Shown here piece by piece: positions 43,072-50,956 of a DNA stretch of 64,000 bases. The stretch is from Alphaproteobacteria bacterium UBA6038. Its GTDB lineage: Bacteria; Pseudomonadota; Alphaproteobacteria; Micropepsales; Micropepsaceae. A model generated the notes under the pieces. That model saw nothing but the letters and a program-made list of their open reading frames with translations, did not search any database and was not told the DNA's origin. The position numbers were made by a program, and so were the translations under genes. Numbering within the stretch: the stretch's first letter is position 1; every line of letters starts with the position of its first letter. The DNA is taken from the NCBI GenBank assembly GCA_002429315.1, contig DIZC01000104.1, positions 27,071-91,070 of the forward strand, in the 5' to 3' direction.

Positions 43072-43668
43072 CTACTGTGCCGCGAACTGCGGCTGGATGG
43101 GTGCGTGTTGCTGTTGCTGAAGGCCGGCCGAGCGGGGGCCGCCCTCGCGCACGATCATCGGCTTCAGTTCCTCGAGTTCAATGAAGTTGTCGGCCTGGCG
43201 GCGCAGGTCGTCGGCCACCATGGGCGGCTGGGTGCGAATGGTCGACACGATGCTCACGCGCCGTCCCTTTTTCTGCACCGCTTCCACCAGCCGGCGGAAA
43301 TCGCCGTCGCCGGAGAAGATGACGATGTGGTCCACCGTCTCGGCCAATTCCATCACGTCGATGGCGAGCTCGATGTCCATGTTGCCCTTCACCCGCCGGC
43401 GCCCTTGCGAATCGGTGAATTCCTTGAGCGGCTTGGTCACCACGGCGAAGCCGTTGTAGTCGAGCCAATCGACCAGCGGGCGCAGCGGCGAGAATTCCTG
43501 GTCCTCCGCCACCGCGGTGTAATAGAACGCGCGGACCAGGAGCCCTTTGCGCGCAAACAGCTCCAGCAATCGCTTATAGTCGATGTCGAAGCCCAATCCC
43601 TTGGCGGCGCCGTAGAGATTGGCGCCGTCGACGAACAAAGCGAGCTTTTCCTGCGGATAGAACAACAT
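43072..43668 (-). CDS. NYN domain (LabA/DUF88-type) putative ribonuclease
   Basis: 198 residues. PIN-like NYN fold with acidic active-site residues in LALFVDGANLYGAAKG, VKGNMDIELAIDVM and HIVIFSGDGDFRRLVE. C-terminal tail is Gln/Pro-rich. NYN proteins are metal-dependent RNases or RNA-binding regulators. Start MLFYPQEKL has a GGAGG site; upstream codons are not conserved-looking. Divergent from folK, a usual neighbour in this class. Confidence 0.93.
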   Translation of the reverse strand: MLFYPQEKLALFVDGANLYGAAKGLGFDIDYKRLLELFARKGLLVRAFYYTAVAEDQEFSPLRPLVDWLDYNGFAVVTKPLKEFTDSQGRRRVKGNMDIELAIDVMELAETVDHIVIFSGDGDFRRLVEAVQKKGRRVSIVSTIRTQPPMVADDLRRQADNFIELEELKPMIVREGGPRSAGLQQQQHAPIQPQFAAQ

Positions 43669-43798
43669 GGCGATGCCTCCAATAATCAGCAACCGAACAT
43701 TCAGGGCCGTTCGGCAAATCCCCCCGACGGCCAATCGCACCCTAGAATATTTGCGAGCGGGGGCGAAGGCTTAACAGGCTGTTGGCGGAACGTCCCGG

Positions 43799-44287
43799 AT
43801 GATCTTGATCGCGCTTGGCTCCAATCTTTCCTCGCCGGCAGGCCCGCCCGCCCAAACCGTGGCGGCCGCATTTCCCGTGCTGAAGACAAACGGCATAGTG
43901 CCGGTGAAGGTTTCGCGATTGTACAAAAGTAAGGCATGGCCCGATCCCAACGATCCGCCGTTCATCAATGCGGTGGCGCAGGTGACGACGGAGCTTTCGC
44001 CCGCCGCGCTGCTCGACCGGCTTCACGCGGTGGAACGCGCGTTCGGCCGGGTGCGGAGCGTGCGCAATGCGCCGCGTACCCTCGATCTCGACATTCTCGA
44101 TTACGACGGACGCATCGAAGGCGGCCCGCCGATGCTGCCCCATCCGCGGATCGACAGCCGCGCCTTCGTGCTCGTGCCGCTGGCCGAGATCGTGCCCGAC
44201 TGGCGCCATCCGATCTCGCGCCGCTCTGCCGCCGAGCTCATCGCCGCACTGCCGCAGCACGATGTGGCGATCAAGTCAATCGTTTGA
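43799..44287 (+). CDS. folK: 6-Hydroxymethyl-7,8-dihydropterin pyrophosphokinase
   Basis: Folate synthesis: transfers pyrophosphate from ATP to hydroxymethyldihydropterin. 162 residues with MILIALGSNLSS, the FINAVAQV block, ERAFGRVRS and PRTLDLDILDY, HPRIDSRAFVLVPLAEI. In many relatives folK is followed closely by rpoZ; here 12 kb of accessory genes lie between. Confidence 0.96.
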   Translation: MILIALGSNLSSPAGPPAQTVAAAFPVLKTNGIVPVKVSRLYKSKAWPDPNDPPFINAVAQVTTELSPAALLDRLHAVERAFGRVRSVRNAPRTLDLDILDYDGRIEGGPPMLPHPRIDSRAFVLVPLAEIVPDWRHPISRRSAAELIAALPQHDVAIKSIV

Positions 44288-44301
44288 GCAACGTCGTAAC
44301 G

Positions 44302-44829
44302 CTATTGCCGGATCGCTTCGTCCTGTTCCGAGCAGGTGTCGGGGGGGTTGCCGTCGGTGTATAGACCCATGAACGCCATCGTGTGAGCAATTCCATTCTT
44401 GTCGATCTGGCCGTAAATCGCATTGTAGGTCCTATTGCCGATCGTGATCGTGGTGTCGGTATTCGAATAGCTGATTGACCCCGACTGCACCCGTTCGTTC
44501 AGCGCTGTGCCCTGGCTGCCGCTCTTCGATCCGGTTGATTGGAGCAGAAACCCCGACCCCTCATCCACAAAGCCTGTAACCGTAATTTTGCTCTTGGCTG
44601 GAATGAATTTTGCGGTAATCAGAGTTTGCGCCGAAGGTACGTCACCACTGGAAAAATTCAGAGCGTCGACGACATTCGGACCGCCCGAATTGTTGAAATC
44701 CGCGATCAGCCTCTGCTGGCACAGATCCCTGGCAGTCACGGTATAGGCGCCAGAAAGGACTGGCGTTGCCGTCGCGGCGGCCGTCCCGAGAAGCACAACC
44801 GCAAGTGCGGCAGTTATAGTTTTCAGCAT
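44302..44829 (-). CDS. Secreted protein of unknown function
   Basis: 175 residues with a signal peptide (LKTITAALAVVLLGTAAATA). Mature part is Ser/Thr/Gly-rich with two Cys (RDLCQQR near the N-terminus and PDTCSEQ near the C-terminus) that may pair; likely a beta-rich fold. No family recognised. Converges on folK with 14 bases between. Confidence 0.75.
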   Translation of the reverse strand: MLKTITAALAVVLLGTAAATATPVLSGAYTVTARDLCQQRLIADFNNSGGPNVVDALNFSSGDVPSAQTLITAKFIPAKSKITVTGFVDEGSGFLLQSTGSKSGSQGTALNERVQSGSISYSNTDTTITIGNRTYNAIYGQIDKNGIAHTMAFMGLYTDGNPPDTCSEQDEAIRQ

Positions 44830-44984
44830 AATCTGTTCCTCAAAATTGGCGGTCATCCTACCACCTTCCGCACTGGAATCATGGCAAGCGGCATAGAATT
44901 GCGGTTGAACCGTGTGGCGCGCTCGCTGCCGCGCTTTTTCGAGAGCTTGTGGGAGTGGCCTTCTTGAAGGTTCAATGTTTGAGC

Positions 44985-45554
44985 ATGGACCCGCATCTCG
45001 CCGCCAAGCTCGCGCCCTATCTGGTCCCGCTGTTGGTGATCGCCCTGGTGGCGCGGCGGCTGATCCGCAACAAGCCGCAGAAGGTGAAGCCCGGCCGCCT
45101 GTTCGTGATGCCCGCCATCGTGACGTTCGGCACCGGCTTCATGTTGCAACAGACCGGCTGGCCCGGCCTGTTGTGGCTGCTCGTGTATGGGGCTGCTGCG
45201 GTGGCGGGCGGAGCGGTGGGGTATCTCACCGGCCGGCACCGCCACTTCACGCTCGACGAGCACGGCGAGATCATGGCCCGCGCCACCCCGATCGGCACCG
45301 TCATCTTCGCAGCGCTGTTCGCGCTGCGCTTCGGGCTGAAGCTTCTGTTTCCGCAACTGAACGGCGGAACTCAACCTTACGGCCCAGCGCCGCCGAACTT
45401 TCATCCCGCCGCGAGCGTCATCGGCTGGACGGACGCCGGACTCGTCTTCTCGACCGCCATGCTGCTGGCCACCGCAGCCACCACCTGGCTGCGCACCCGC
45501 CATCTTGCCGCCGAGCGCCGCGCCCGCAAGTCCGCCCCGGAGAACGTCCCATAG
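44985..45554 (+). CDS. Membrane protein, CcdC/DUF1453-like
   Basis: 189 residues with about four membrane helices and a conserved-looking cytoplasmic patch RRLIRNKPQKVKPGRLFVMPA after the first helix, reminiscent of the CcdC/DUF1453 family; assignment tentative. ATG 44985 is preferred; GTG 44949 is a longer option. Basic C-terminal tail. No functional clue from neighbours. Confidence 0.75.
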   Translation: MDPHLAAKLAPYLVPLLVIALVARRLIRNKPQKVKPGRLFVMPAIVTFGTGFMLQQTGWPGLLWLLVYGAAAVAGGAVGYLTGRHRHFTLDEHGEIMARATPIGTVIFAALFALRFGLKLLFPQLNGGTQPYGPAPPNFHPAASVIGWTDAGLVFSTAMLLATAATTWLRTRHLAAERRARKSAPENVP

Positions 45555-45672
45555 AGCGGCGGTTGGGCCGTGTGCTGCCCCCATTGCCTTCTGCCTGCGT
45601 GGCGGTGTACCATTAATTTCTTGTCATCCGGCAGACAGATCGCTGGGGAAGACATCCAACGGGGTGGGGCTC

Positions 45673-47991
45673 ATGTCGAACACGTCTTTCTGGTCGCTGG
45701 GGCGGCTGTTGCTCGTCGCGGGAGTCGCGCTGGGGGTCGGCGCGACGCCGGCACTGACCGCGAAGAAGAAGGATCCGGCAGCAACAGCGCGCAACGATCC
45801 TCACTCCGGCGCCTGGCTCAACCGGGAGGCGGCGCGGCGTGCGCGCGCCGCAGGCTTCACAGGCGGCAAGTCCGCGCCGCCGCGGATTGCCTTGCCGGCG
45901 GTCAACGATCCCAATGCGGATGCCACGGCACAGGACACCCAAAGCGAAACGACAATCGCGAATTTCGGCGGCGGCAATCTGATCGCGTCGTTTAACGATT
46001 CCGGATCGTTTCTCGGCGGCGCAAGTCACTTCACCGGCTACGCTTTTTCCGCTGACAATGGATTCACCTGGACCGATGCGGGCAAATTGCCGGACAGCTC
46101 TGCGGGCGACGCCGGCGATCCGGTTCTCGCCGTCGACAAGACTCTCAACGGCACCGGAGCGGTGTACCTCGGCACATTGGCATTCAACGGCTCTCCCTTT
46201 CCCATTCAGATCTTCAAGTCCACGGACATGGGGCACACGTTTGCGCCGCCGGTGCCGGCCGGCGGCGTGGATGCCGACAAGGATTGGCTCGCGGTGGACA
46301 ATTTCAGCGGCACCGGCCAGCACAATCTCTATGTCTGCTATACGGAATTCGGTGTCAGCCCGGCCGAGATCCGCTTTAACCGGTCCACCGATGGCGGAAT
46401 AACCTTCGGTACGCCGCTCACAATCGCCGGCGGCGGACCGCAGGTGCAGGGCTGTTTTCTGACCGTCAGCCCCGATCACCAGGTCAACATCTATTATTTC
46501 AAGGGAGCCGCCGGCGCCAACGACATCTTCACGCGGCGCTCGACCGATGGCGGGCTGACGTTTTTTCCCGAAGTTCACGTCGCCCACTTGCATACGGCGT
46601 CGGTGAACGGCGATCTGGGACTGCTGGGCGGGTTCAGGTCGAACTCGTTCCCGCACGCGGCCGTGCTTCCGACCGGCGGCGGCTATCAATACGTGGTGTA
46701 CAACGATCTCAACGCCGCCGCGCCCGCCAATAAAGCCGACATCTATGTCGTGCGTTCGACCGACGGCGGAGCGACGTGGAGCGCAGCGCAGCACGTCAAC
46801 GACGATACTGCCGGCGACCAGTACATGCCGACGGTCGCGATCACTCCAGGCGGCCAGCTGATGTTCGGCTATTACAGCCGCAGCCACGATCCGGACAATC
46901 TGCTGTTTCACCGGCGCGGCCGGCTCGGCTCGGCGAACGTCAGCGGCTCGGTGGCTTTTCACAAGAGCTTTCAGCTCAGTCCGGATACGCCCATCGCGAT
47001 CGGGCAGGATGCCGTCATCAATTCCGTGTACATGGGCGACTACGACCAGATCGCGGCCGGCGGCTCGTTCTTCTCCACCTGGGCCGACAACCGCTTCGGA
47101 GACTCCTTCCACCTCCATCAGCCGGACGTGCATTTCGCACAGATCGCTCCGGTCCCGGCAAACGCCGACCTGGGCGTCAGCGTCACGGCATCGCCGGCGA
47201 GTATTTCTCTCGGCCAGAACGTGACATTCACCGTCACGGCCTCGGCGACAGGCAACGGCGCCACCGACGCATTCCTCGCCATGAATCCGGTGTCGGGCCT
47301 GCTGATTCAATCGGTGAATTCGCCGGGCGGCGCCTGTTCGACGGCCAATGGAATCGCCGGCTGCTCGCTCGGATCCATTCCGGCCGGATCCTCCAAGAGC
47401 ATCCAGGTCGTCGCCACCGGAATCACGGCGGGGGGAACGCGCACGTTCGCCGCGGTCGGCACGGCGTCCACCGTCGACGGCAACAGCGCCAACAACACCG
47501 GCTCTGCCAGCGTCGCCGTATCGGGCGGATCCACGGTGACCACAACCTATTCGAGCGGCAATATCGCCGTGCCGATCGCCGACTTGAGCTCCGTTAGCGT
47601 GCCGCTGGTGGTGCGCGACACCGGGGTCCCAGTGAGGGTCAAGGCCTTCGTGCGTCTGGATCACACCTTCGACTCGGATTTGCGGCTGACGCTGATCTCG
47701 CCGACAGGCAAGACCGCGCTGCTCAGCAATCATCGCGGCGGCGGCGGCGACAATTACGGGAGCGGCACCAACGACTGCTCCGGTACGTTCGCCGTGTTCA
47801 GTGACACGGCAACCACGCCGATTGCGGCCGGGGCTGCGCCGTTCGCCGGATTATTCAAGCCGGAGCAGCCGCTGTCCGGTGTGCTCGGCGACCCGATCGA
47901 CGGCGGGTGGAAACTGAAGGTCGAGGACACGGCGGCCGGCGACACCGGCACCATCGGCTGCGTCAAAGTGCAGATCACCCGCTTACCGTAA
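45673..47991 (+). CDS. Large exported BNR/sialidase-fold protein with C-terminal P domain
   Basis: 772 residues. Signal peptide (SLGRLLLVAGVALGVGATPALTA), then a propeller with Asp-box-like motifs (YAFSADNGFTWTD, RSTDGGITFG, RSTDGGATWS) covering about 90-490, a DUF11/CARDB-like Ig domain (about 495-620), and a C-terminal proprotein-convertase P domain (LDHTFDSDLRLTLISPTG, GGGGDNYG, DPIDGGWKLKVEDTAAGDTG). No catalytic sialidase set is evident. P domains usually accompany proteases; none is fused here. Probably a secreted or surface binding protein. Confidence 0.85.
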   Translation: MSNTSFWSLGRLLLVAGVALGVGATPALTAKKKDPAATARNDPHSGAWLNREAARRARAAGFTGGKSAPPRIALPAVNDPNADATAQDTQSETTIANFGGGNLIASFNDSGSFLGGASHFTGYAFSADNGFTWTDAGKLPDSSAGDAGDPVLAVDKTLNGTGAVYLGTLAFNGSPFPIQIFKSTDMGHTFAPPVPAGGVDADKDWLAVDNFSGTGQHNLYVCYTEFGVSPAEIRFNRSTDGGITFGTPLTIAGGGPQVQGCFLTVSPDHQVNIYYFKGAAGANDIFTRRSTDGGLTFFPEVHVAHLHTASVNGDLGLLGGFRSNSFPHAAVLPTGGGYQYVVYNDLNAAAPANKADIYVVRSTDGGATWSAAQHVNDDTAGDQYMPTVAITPGGQLMFGYYSRSHDPDNLLFHRRGRLGSANVSGSVAFHKSFQLSPDTPIAIGQDAVINSVYMGDYDQIAAGGSFFSTWADNRFGDSFHLHQPDVHFAQIAPVPANADLGVSVTASPASISLGQNVTFTVTASATGNGATDAFLAMNPVSGLLIQSVNSPGGACSTANGIAGCSLGSIPAGSSKSIQVVATGITAGGTRTFAAVGTASTVDGNSANNTGSASVAVSGGSTVTTTYSSGNIAVPIADLSSVSVPLVVRDTGVPVRVKAFVRLDHTFDSDLRLTLISPTGKTALLSNHRGGGGDNYGSGTNDCSGTFAVFSDTATTPIAAGAAPFAGLFKPEQPLSGVLGDPIDGGWKLKVEDTAAGDTGTIGCVKVQITRLP

Positions 47992-48048
47992 CACGGGCGG
48001 CGGCGCGGCCCGCGACAGGGCCGAGGTGCGAAGCCAACGGCGGCGGGA

Positions 48049-48444
48049 TCAGGCGATGGCGATGTCGGTCGCGGCGAAGTCCTTGCCGGTGCAGAGCAGC
48101 GGCACATCTTCGACCCTGGCGAGTGCATAGGCGAAGCAGTCGCCGAAATTCAGGCCCGCCTTGTGTCGGCCCTTGCCGAAGCGCACCGCGGCTTCGCGCG
48201 CGACCTGCAATTGCCGCTCGTCGAAAGGGTGTGCAGCGATACGATATTTGGCGAACAGCGCCTCGGCATCGGCCCATCCGGTTCGCGATCTGCTTCCTGC
48301 AAGCACGAGCTGCAGCTCCAGCAGGTTGCCGGTCGAGACAACCGCGCCGGACGACCAATTGACTTCGAGTGCCGCCCGCAGGCGCACCTCGTCCGCTTCG
48401 CCCCACAGAATTGCGACGACGGCCGAGGTATCGACTGCGATCAC
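48049..48444 (-). CDS. vapC: VapC-type PIN-domain toxin
   Basis: 131-residue PIN ribonuclease. Acidic residues in MIAVDTSAVVAIL, LLELQLVLAG, FGDCFAYALA and GKDFAATD fit the active site. Starts at GTG overlapping the stop of the upstream antitoxin gene (GTGA), the classical vapBC layout. The RNA target is unknown. Confidence 0.92.
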   Translation of the reverse strand: MIAVDTSAVVAILWGEADEVRLRAALEVNWSSGAVVSTGNLLELQLVLAGSRSRTGWADAEALFAKYRIAAHPFDERQLQVAREAAVRFGKGRHKAGLNFGDCFAYALARVEDVPLLCTGKDFAATDIAIA

Positions 48445-48710
48445 TTCGGCAAGCCATTCTCGTCGTACATGTCCGCCATGATTTCTTCATAGGATGGAGC
48501 ATCGGGCGGTATCGAAGCGCGGAAGCGCTTCAGGATCTTGTCCACCTCGCGTTCGCGGGCATCGCGGTCGAGCTTGGCCTTGTGCTCGGCGTTCTTCAGG
48601 CTGGCGTCGAGTGCTTCGGAAACCGCGGCGGTGATCGTGGTGCCCTTCAGCTTGGCGAGCCGCCGCGCCTTCTTCGCCACGTCGACGTCCTTGATGTTGA
48701 GCGCGCCCAT
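48441..48710 (-). CDS. vapB: VapB-type antitoxin (PSK transcription-factor-like)
   Basis: 89 residues. N-terminal ribbon-like LNIKDVDVAKKARRLAKL and TITAAVSEALDA match the PSK/VapB DNA-binding family; the acidic C-terminus (SYEEIMADMYDENGLP) would mask the toxin. Start MGALNIKD is chosen; upstream codons are not similar to the family. Confidence 0.9.
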   Translation of the reverse strand: MGALNIKDVDVAKKARRLAKLKGTTITAAVSEALDASLKNAEHKAKLDRDAREREVDKILKRFRASIPPDAPSYEEIMADMYDENGLPK

Positions 48711-48777
48711 TGCACGAATCTTCGCTAGGAAGAACGACTGTAATCTTCTTCCTTGGCGGCCGCAAGCAACCCCCCGG

Positions 48778-49188
48778 TCAAGGCCCGATCCGTCGCCAGG
48801 AAACGATGAGAGTGGCAATCCCCAGCGCCACCGTCGCGGCGTTGATGATCACCTCGAATGTCATCGCATCGTTGGCATGCACAAGGGCGTACATGCCGTT
48901 TTCGACATCGAAGGTGATGTCCATGGCGGCGAGATAGAGCAGGGCGGCGCCGGCCATCAGCCCAAACGGCGCGGCGAATCTCCGCCGCAGCAGGAAACCG
49001 ACGCCGCTCACCAGCATGCACAGCGCCATCCACCCATCGGCAACCGGAAAGCTGGATTCGAATGCGGTGTACCAACGCTCGCGCAGCACCATCACGTCTC
49101 CCCCGGAAAAATAGCTCCACCAATAGAAGGCGGTGACGGCCGCGCCGAGGATCAGCAGTATTCCAAGAATGCGATCGACTGTTTTCAT
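48778..49188 (-). CDS. Four-helix membrane protein of unknown function
   Basis: 136 residues with four predicted membrane helices, e.g. ILGILLILGAAVTAFYWWSY and ALCMLVSGVGFLL; a conserved-looking acidic patch (MDITFDVENGMYAL) lies between helices 3 and 4. No family assigned with confidence. Divergent from the slipin gene with 139 bases between. Confidence 0.75.
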   Translation of the reverse strand: MKTVDRILGILLILGAAVTAFYWWSYFSGGDVMVLRERWYTAFESSFPVADGWMALCMLVSGVGFLLRRRFAAPFGLMAGAALLYLAAMDITFDVENGMYALVHANDAMTFEVIINAATVALGIATLIVSWRRIGP

Positions 49189-49327
49189 GCGCCTGTCCCC
49201 GCTCAACTGTGCGCGAGCGGGAAGCACTAGCGCAAGCCTCTGCCGCCACTGACGAATTAGCGCGGCTTTGCCAAACCCGCCGGCGCTGCATACCTATGAG
49301 TCGCCATAAAGCGCATGGGAGATTTGC

Positions 49328-50101
49328 ATGATCGCCATCATCGCCATCGGCATTGTCCTTCTCATCCTGCTCACCGGCTTCCGCATCGCGCAGCAGTACC
49401 AGCGCGCGCTGGTGTTCCGCTTCGGCCGCTACACGGGGATCCGCGGCCCCGGGCTGTTCTGGATCATCCCGTTTGGCATCGAGCGGGCGCAGATCGTCGA
49501 CATGCGCGTGTTCACCGACGGCGTCGAGCAGCAGGAGGCGATGACGCGCGACAACGTCCCGGTGAAGGCCAACGCCGTCATCTGGTACCGCGTGGTCAAG
49601 CCCGATCTCGCCATCATCGAGGTGCAGAACGTGCGCGACGCCGTCATCCAGGTGGCGCTCACCACGTTGCGCAACATCATCGGCCAGCATTCGCTCGACG
49701 ATGTGCTGAAGGAGCGCGAGAAGCTCGCCGGGTTCATCAAGGACCGCGTCGATCAGGTGACCGAAGCCTGGGGCGTCGAAGTCCAGAACGTCGAGATGAA
49801 GAACGTGGAGATCCCCGCCTCCATGCAGCGCGCCATGGCGCAGGAGGCCGAAGCGCTGCGCGAGAAGCGCGCCCGCATCATCAAGGCGGAAGCCGAGATG
49901 GAGGCGGCGGTCAAGCTGCGCCAGGCCGCCGACGAGATCGTCAAGACGCCGGAATCGTTGGAGCTGCGCCGCATGCAGATGCTGACGGAGATCGGCGCCG
50001 AACAGAACACCATGACGGTGGTCATGATGCCGAGCGAATTCATCGACGCCGCGCGCACGCTGGCGCGCAGCGGAACGCGATCGTCGGACGATGGGGCCTA
50101 G
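49328..50101 (+). CDS. Slipin (SPFH/band 7, stomatin-like) membrane protein
   Basis: 257 residues. One N-terminal membrane helix (IIAIGIVLLILLTGFRI), then the SPFH domain (ALVFRFGRYTGIRGPGLFW, TRDNVPVKANAVIWYRV) and a coiled C-terminal region rich in Ala/Glu. Slipins form membrane scaffolds, often with an NfeD partner; no nfeD is adjacent. The last about 53 codons are repeated, decayed, at 50352-50508. Confidence 0.95.
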   Translation: MIAIIAIGIVLLILLTGFRIAQQYQRALVFRFGRYTGIRGPGLFWIIPFGIERAQIVDMRVFTDGVEQQEAMTRDNVPVKANAVIWYRVVKPDLAIIEVQNVRDAVIQVALTTLRNIIGQHSLDDVLKEREKLAGFIKDRVDQVTEAWGVEVQNVEMKNVEIPASMQRAMAQEAEALREKRARIIKAEAEMEAAVKLRQAADEIVKTPESLELRRMQMLTEIGAEQNTMTVVMMPSEFIDAARTLARSGTRSSDDGA

Positions 50102-50111
50102 TCTGGCTTTT

Positions 50112-50297
50112 TTAGGTGCTCTTCGGAGTGCCCGTGCCGGAATCCGGCGCAAGCGCCATCCTGACGCCCTTTGTTTGAGCGGAAGGCGTGGTGCTGCTCT
50201 TGCTGGACTTCGAGCCGGCGGAGCCGCCTCGGCTCTTGCCGGTGGCACGTGTGGTGTTCCGTTTGGAGCCGGTGCCGGCCCGCGTGGTCGTGGGCAT
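50112..50297 (-). CDS. Small Ser/Thr/Lys-rich protein, diverged copy of the His-rich gene
   Basis: 61 residues of low complexity (GSKRNTTRATGKSRGGSAGS), ending DSGTGTPKST. The segments GGSAGSKSSKSS and DSGTGTPK are shared with the gene at 50521-50826, and the bases upstream of both ATGs are nearly identical (CCCCCT-TGTTGAGGCGCCAA). No signal peptide. It belongs to the first unit of a tandem duplication. May be a non-functional copy. Confidence 0.5.
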   Translation of the reverse strand: MPTTTRAGTGSKRNTTRATGKSRGGSAGSKSSKSSTTPSAQTKGVRMALAPDSGTGTPKST

Positions 50298-50351
50298 GGA
50301 AGTCCCCCTATGTTGAGGCGCCAATCTAGCAGAACCCCGCCAGCGTTGCCA

Positions 50352-50508
50352 GACGCCGAAATCCCTCGAGCTGCGCCGCATGCAGATGCTGACCGAGATC
50401 GGCGCCGAGCAGAACGCCATGACGGCGGTGATGATGCCGAGCGCATTCATCAGGCCGCACGCACGCTGGCGCGTAGCGGGACGCGCTCGCCGGACTGTCA
50501 GGCTAGTA
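50352..50508 (+). pseudogene. Duplicated 3' end of the slipin gene, frameshifted
   Basis: Bases 50352-50508 repeat 49945-50101 (offset 407) at roughly 85% identity by eye; the copy reads LELRRMQMLTEIGAEQNAMT, then a one-base deletion after the MPSAFI codons breaks the frame, and the TAG of the original lies at the matching place 50506-50508. No start codon or upstream part of slipin is present. Confidence 0.85.
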
Positions 50509-50520
50509 AGCCTCTGAGCG

Positions 50521-50826
50521 CTACTTCGGCGTGCCGGTGCCGGAATCTCCCCCTGGAAGCGGAGCCTCCGGCAGCTTGACGGTCTTTTTGTGGTGCACGA
50601 CGTGGTGGTGCCTGTGATGCACGGCGTGGTGCGTGGTGCTGCTCGTGCTGCTGCTCATGCTGGACTCCGAGCCGGCGGAGCCGCCTTGGCTCGTGCCAGT
50701 GGAGGTTGCAGGCGCGGTGGTCGATTTGGTGTCGGTGCTGGCCGGCGTCGTCGCGCCGGAAGCCGCCAAGGCGGGCGCCGCGGCCAGCAAGGCAGCCGCA
50801 ATGGCAAGCGGAAATGTATGGCGCAT
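50521..50826 (-). CDS. Exported Ser/Thr- and His-rich small protein
   Basis: 101 residues. Signal peptide (FPLAIAAALLAAAPALAA), then a Thr/Ser-rich spacer and a His cluster (HHAVHHRHHHVVHHKK) that could bind metal ions, ending PGGDSGTGTPK. Unknown family. The homologue at 50112 lacks the signal peptide and His cluster. Confidence 0.65.
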   Translation of the reverse strand: MRHTFPLAIAAALLAAAPALAASGATTPASTDTKSTTAPATSTGTSQGGSAGSESSMSSSTSSTTHHAVHHRHHHVVHHKKTVKLPEAPLPGGDSGTGTPK

Positions 50827-50956
50827 GGAAATCCCCCTGTGTTGAGGCGCCAAAGCTATCAGGACGGCGGGGGCGCCGCCATAGCGGCCGCGGATTTGGA
50901 TATTACAACGCGTTTAGATCGGACAGCGAAGCCGGAAGGTTGTAAAACGGCCCAGT

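Noticed and set aside
45613..47733. 706-codon antisense open frame opposite the BNR/P-domain gene
   Set aside because: Arg/His-rich shadow translation; the plus strand has signal peptide and recognisable domains.
48725..50446. 573-codon antisense open frame across the slipin gene
   Set aside because: Runs through two real genes and a duplication; composition typical of a shadow.
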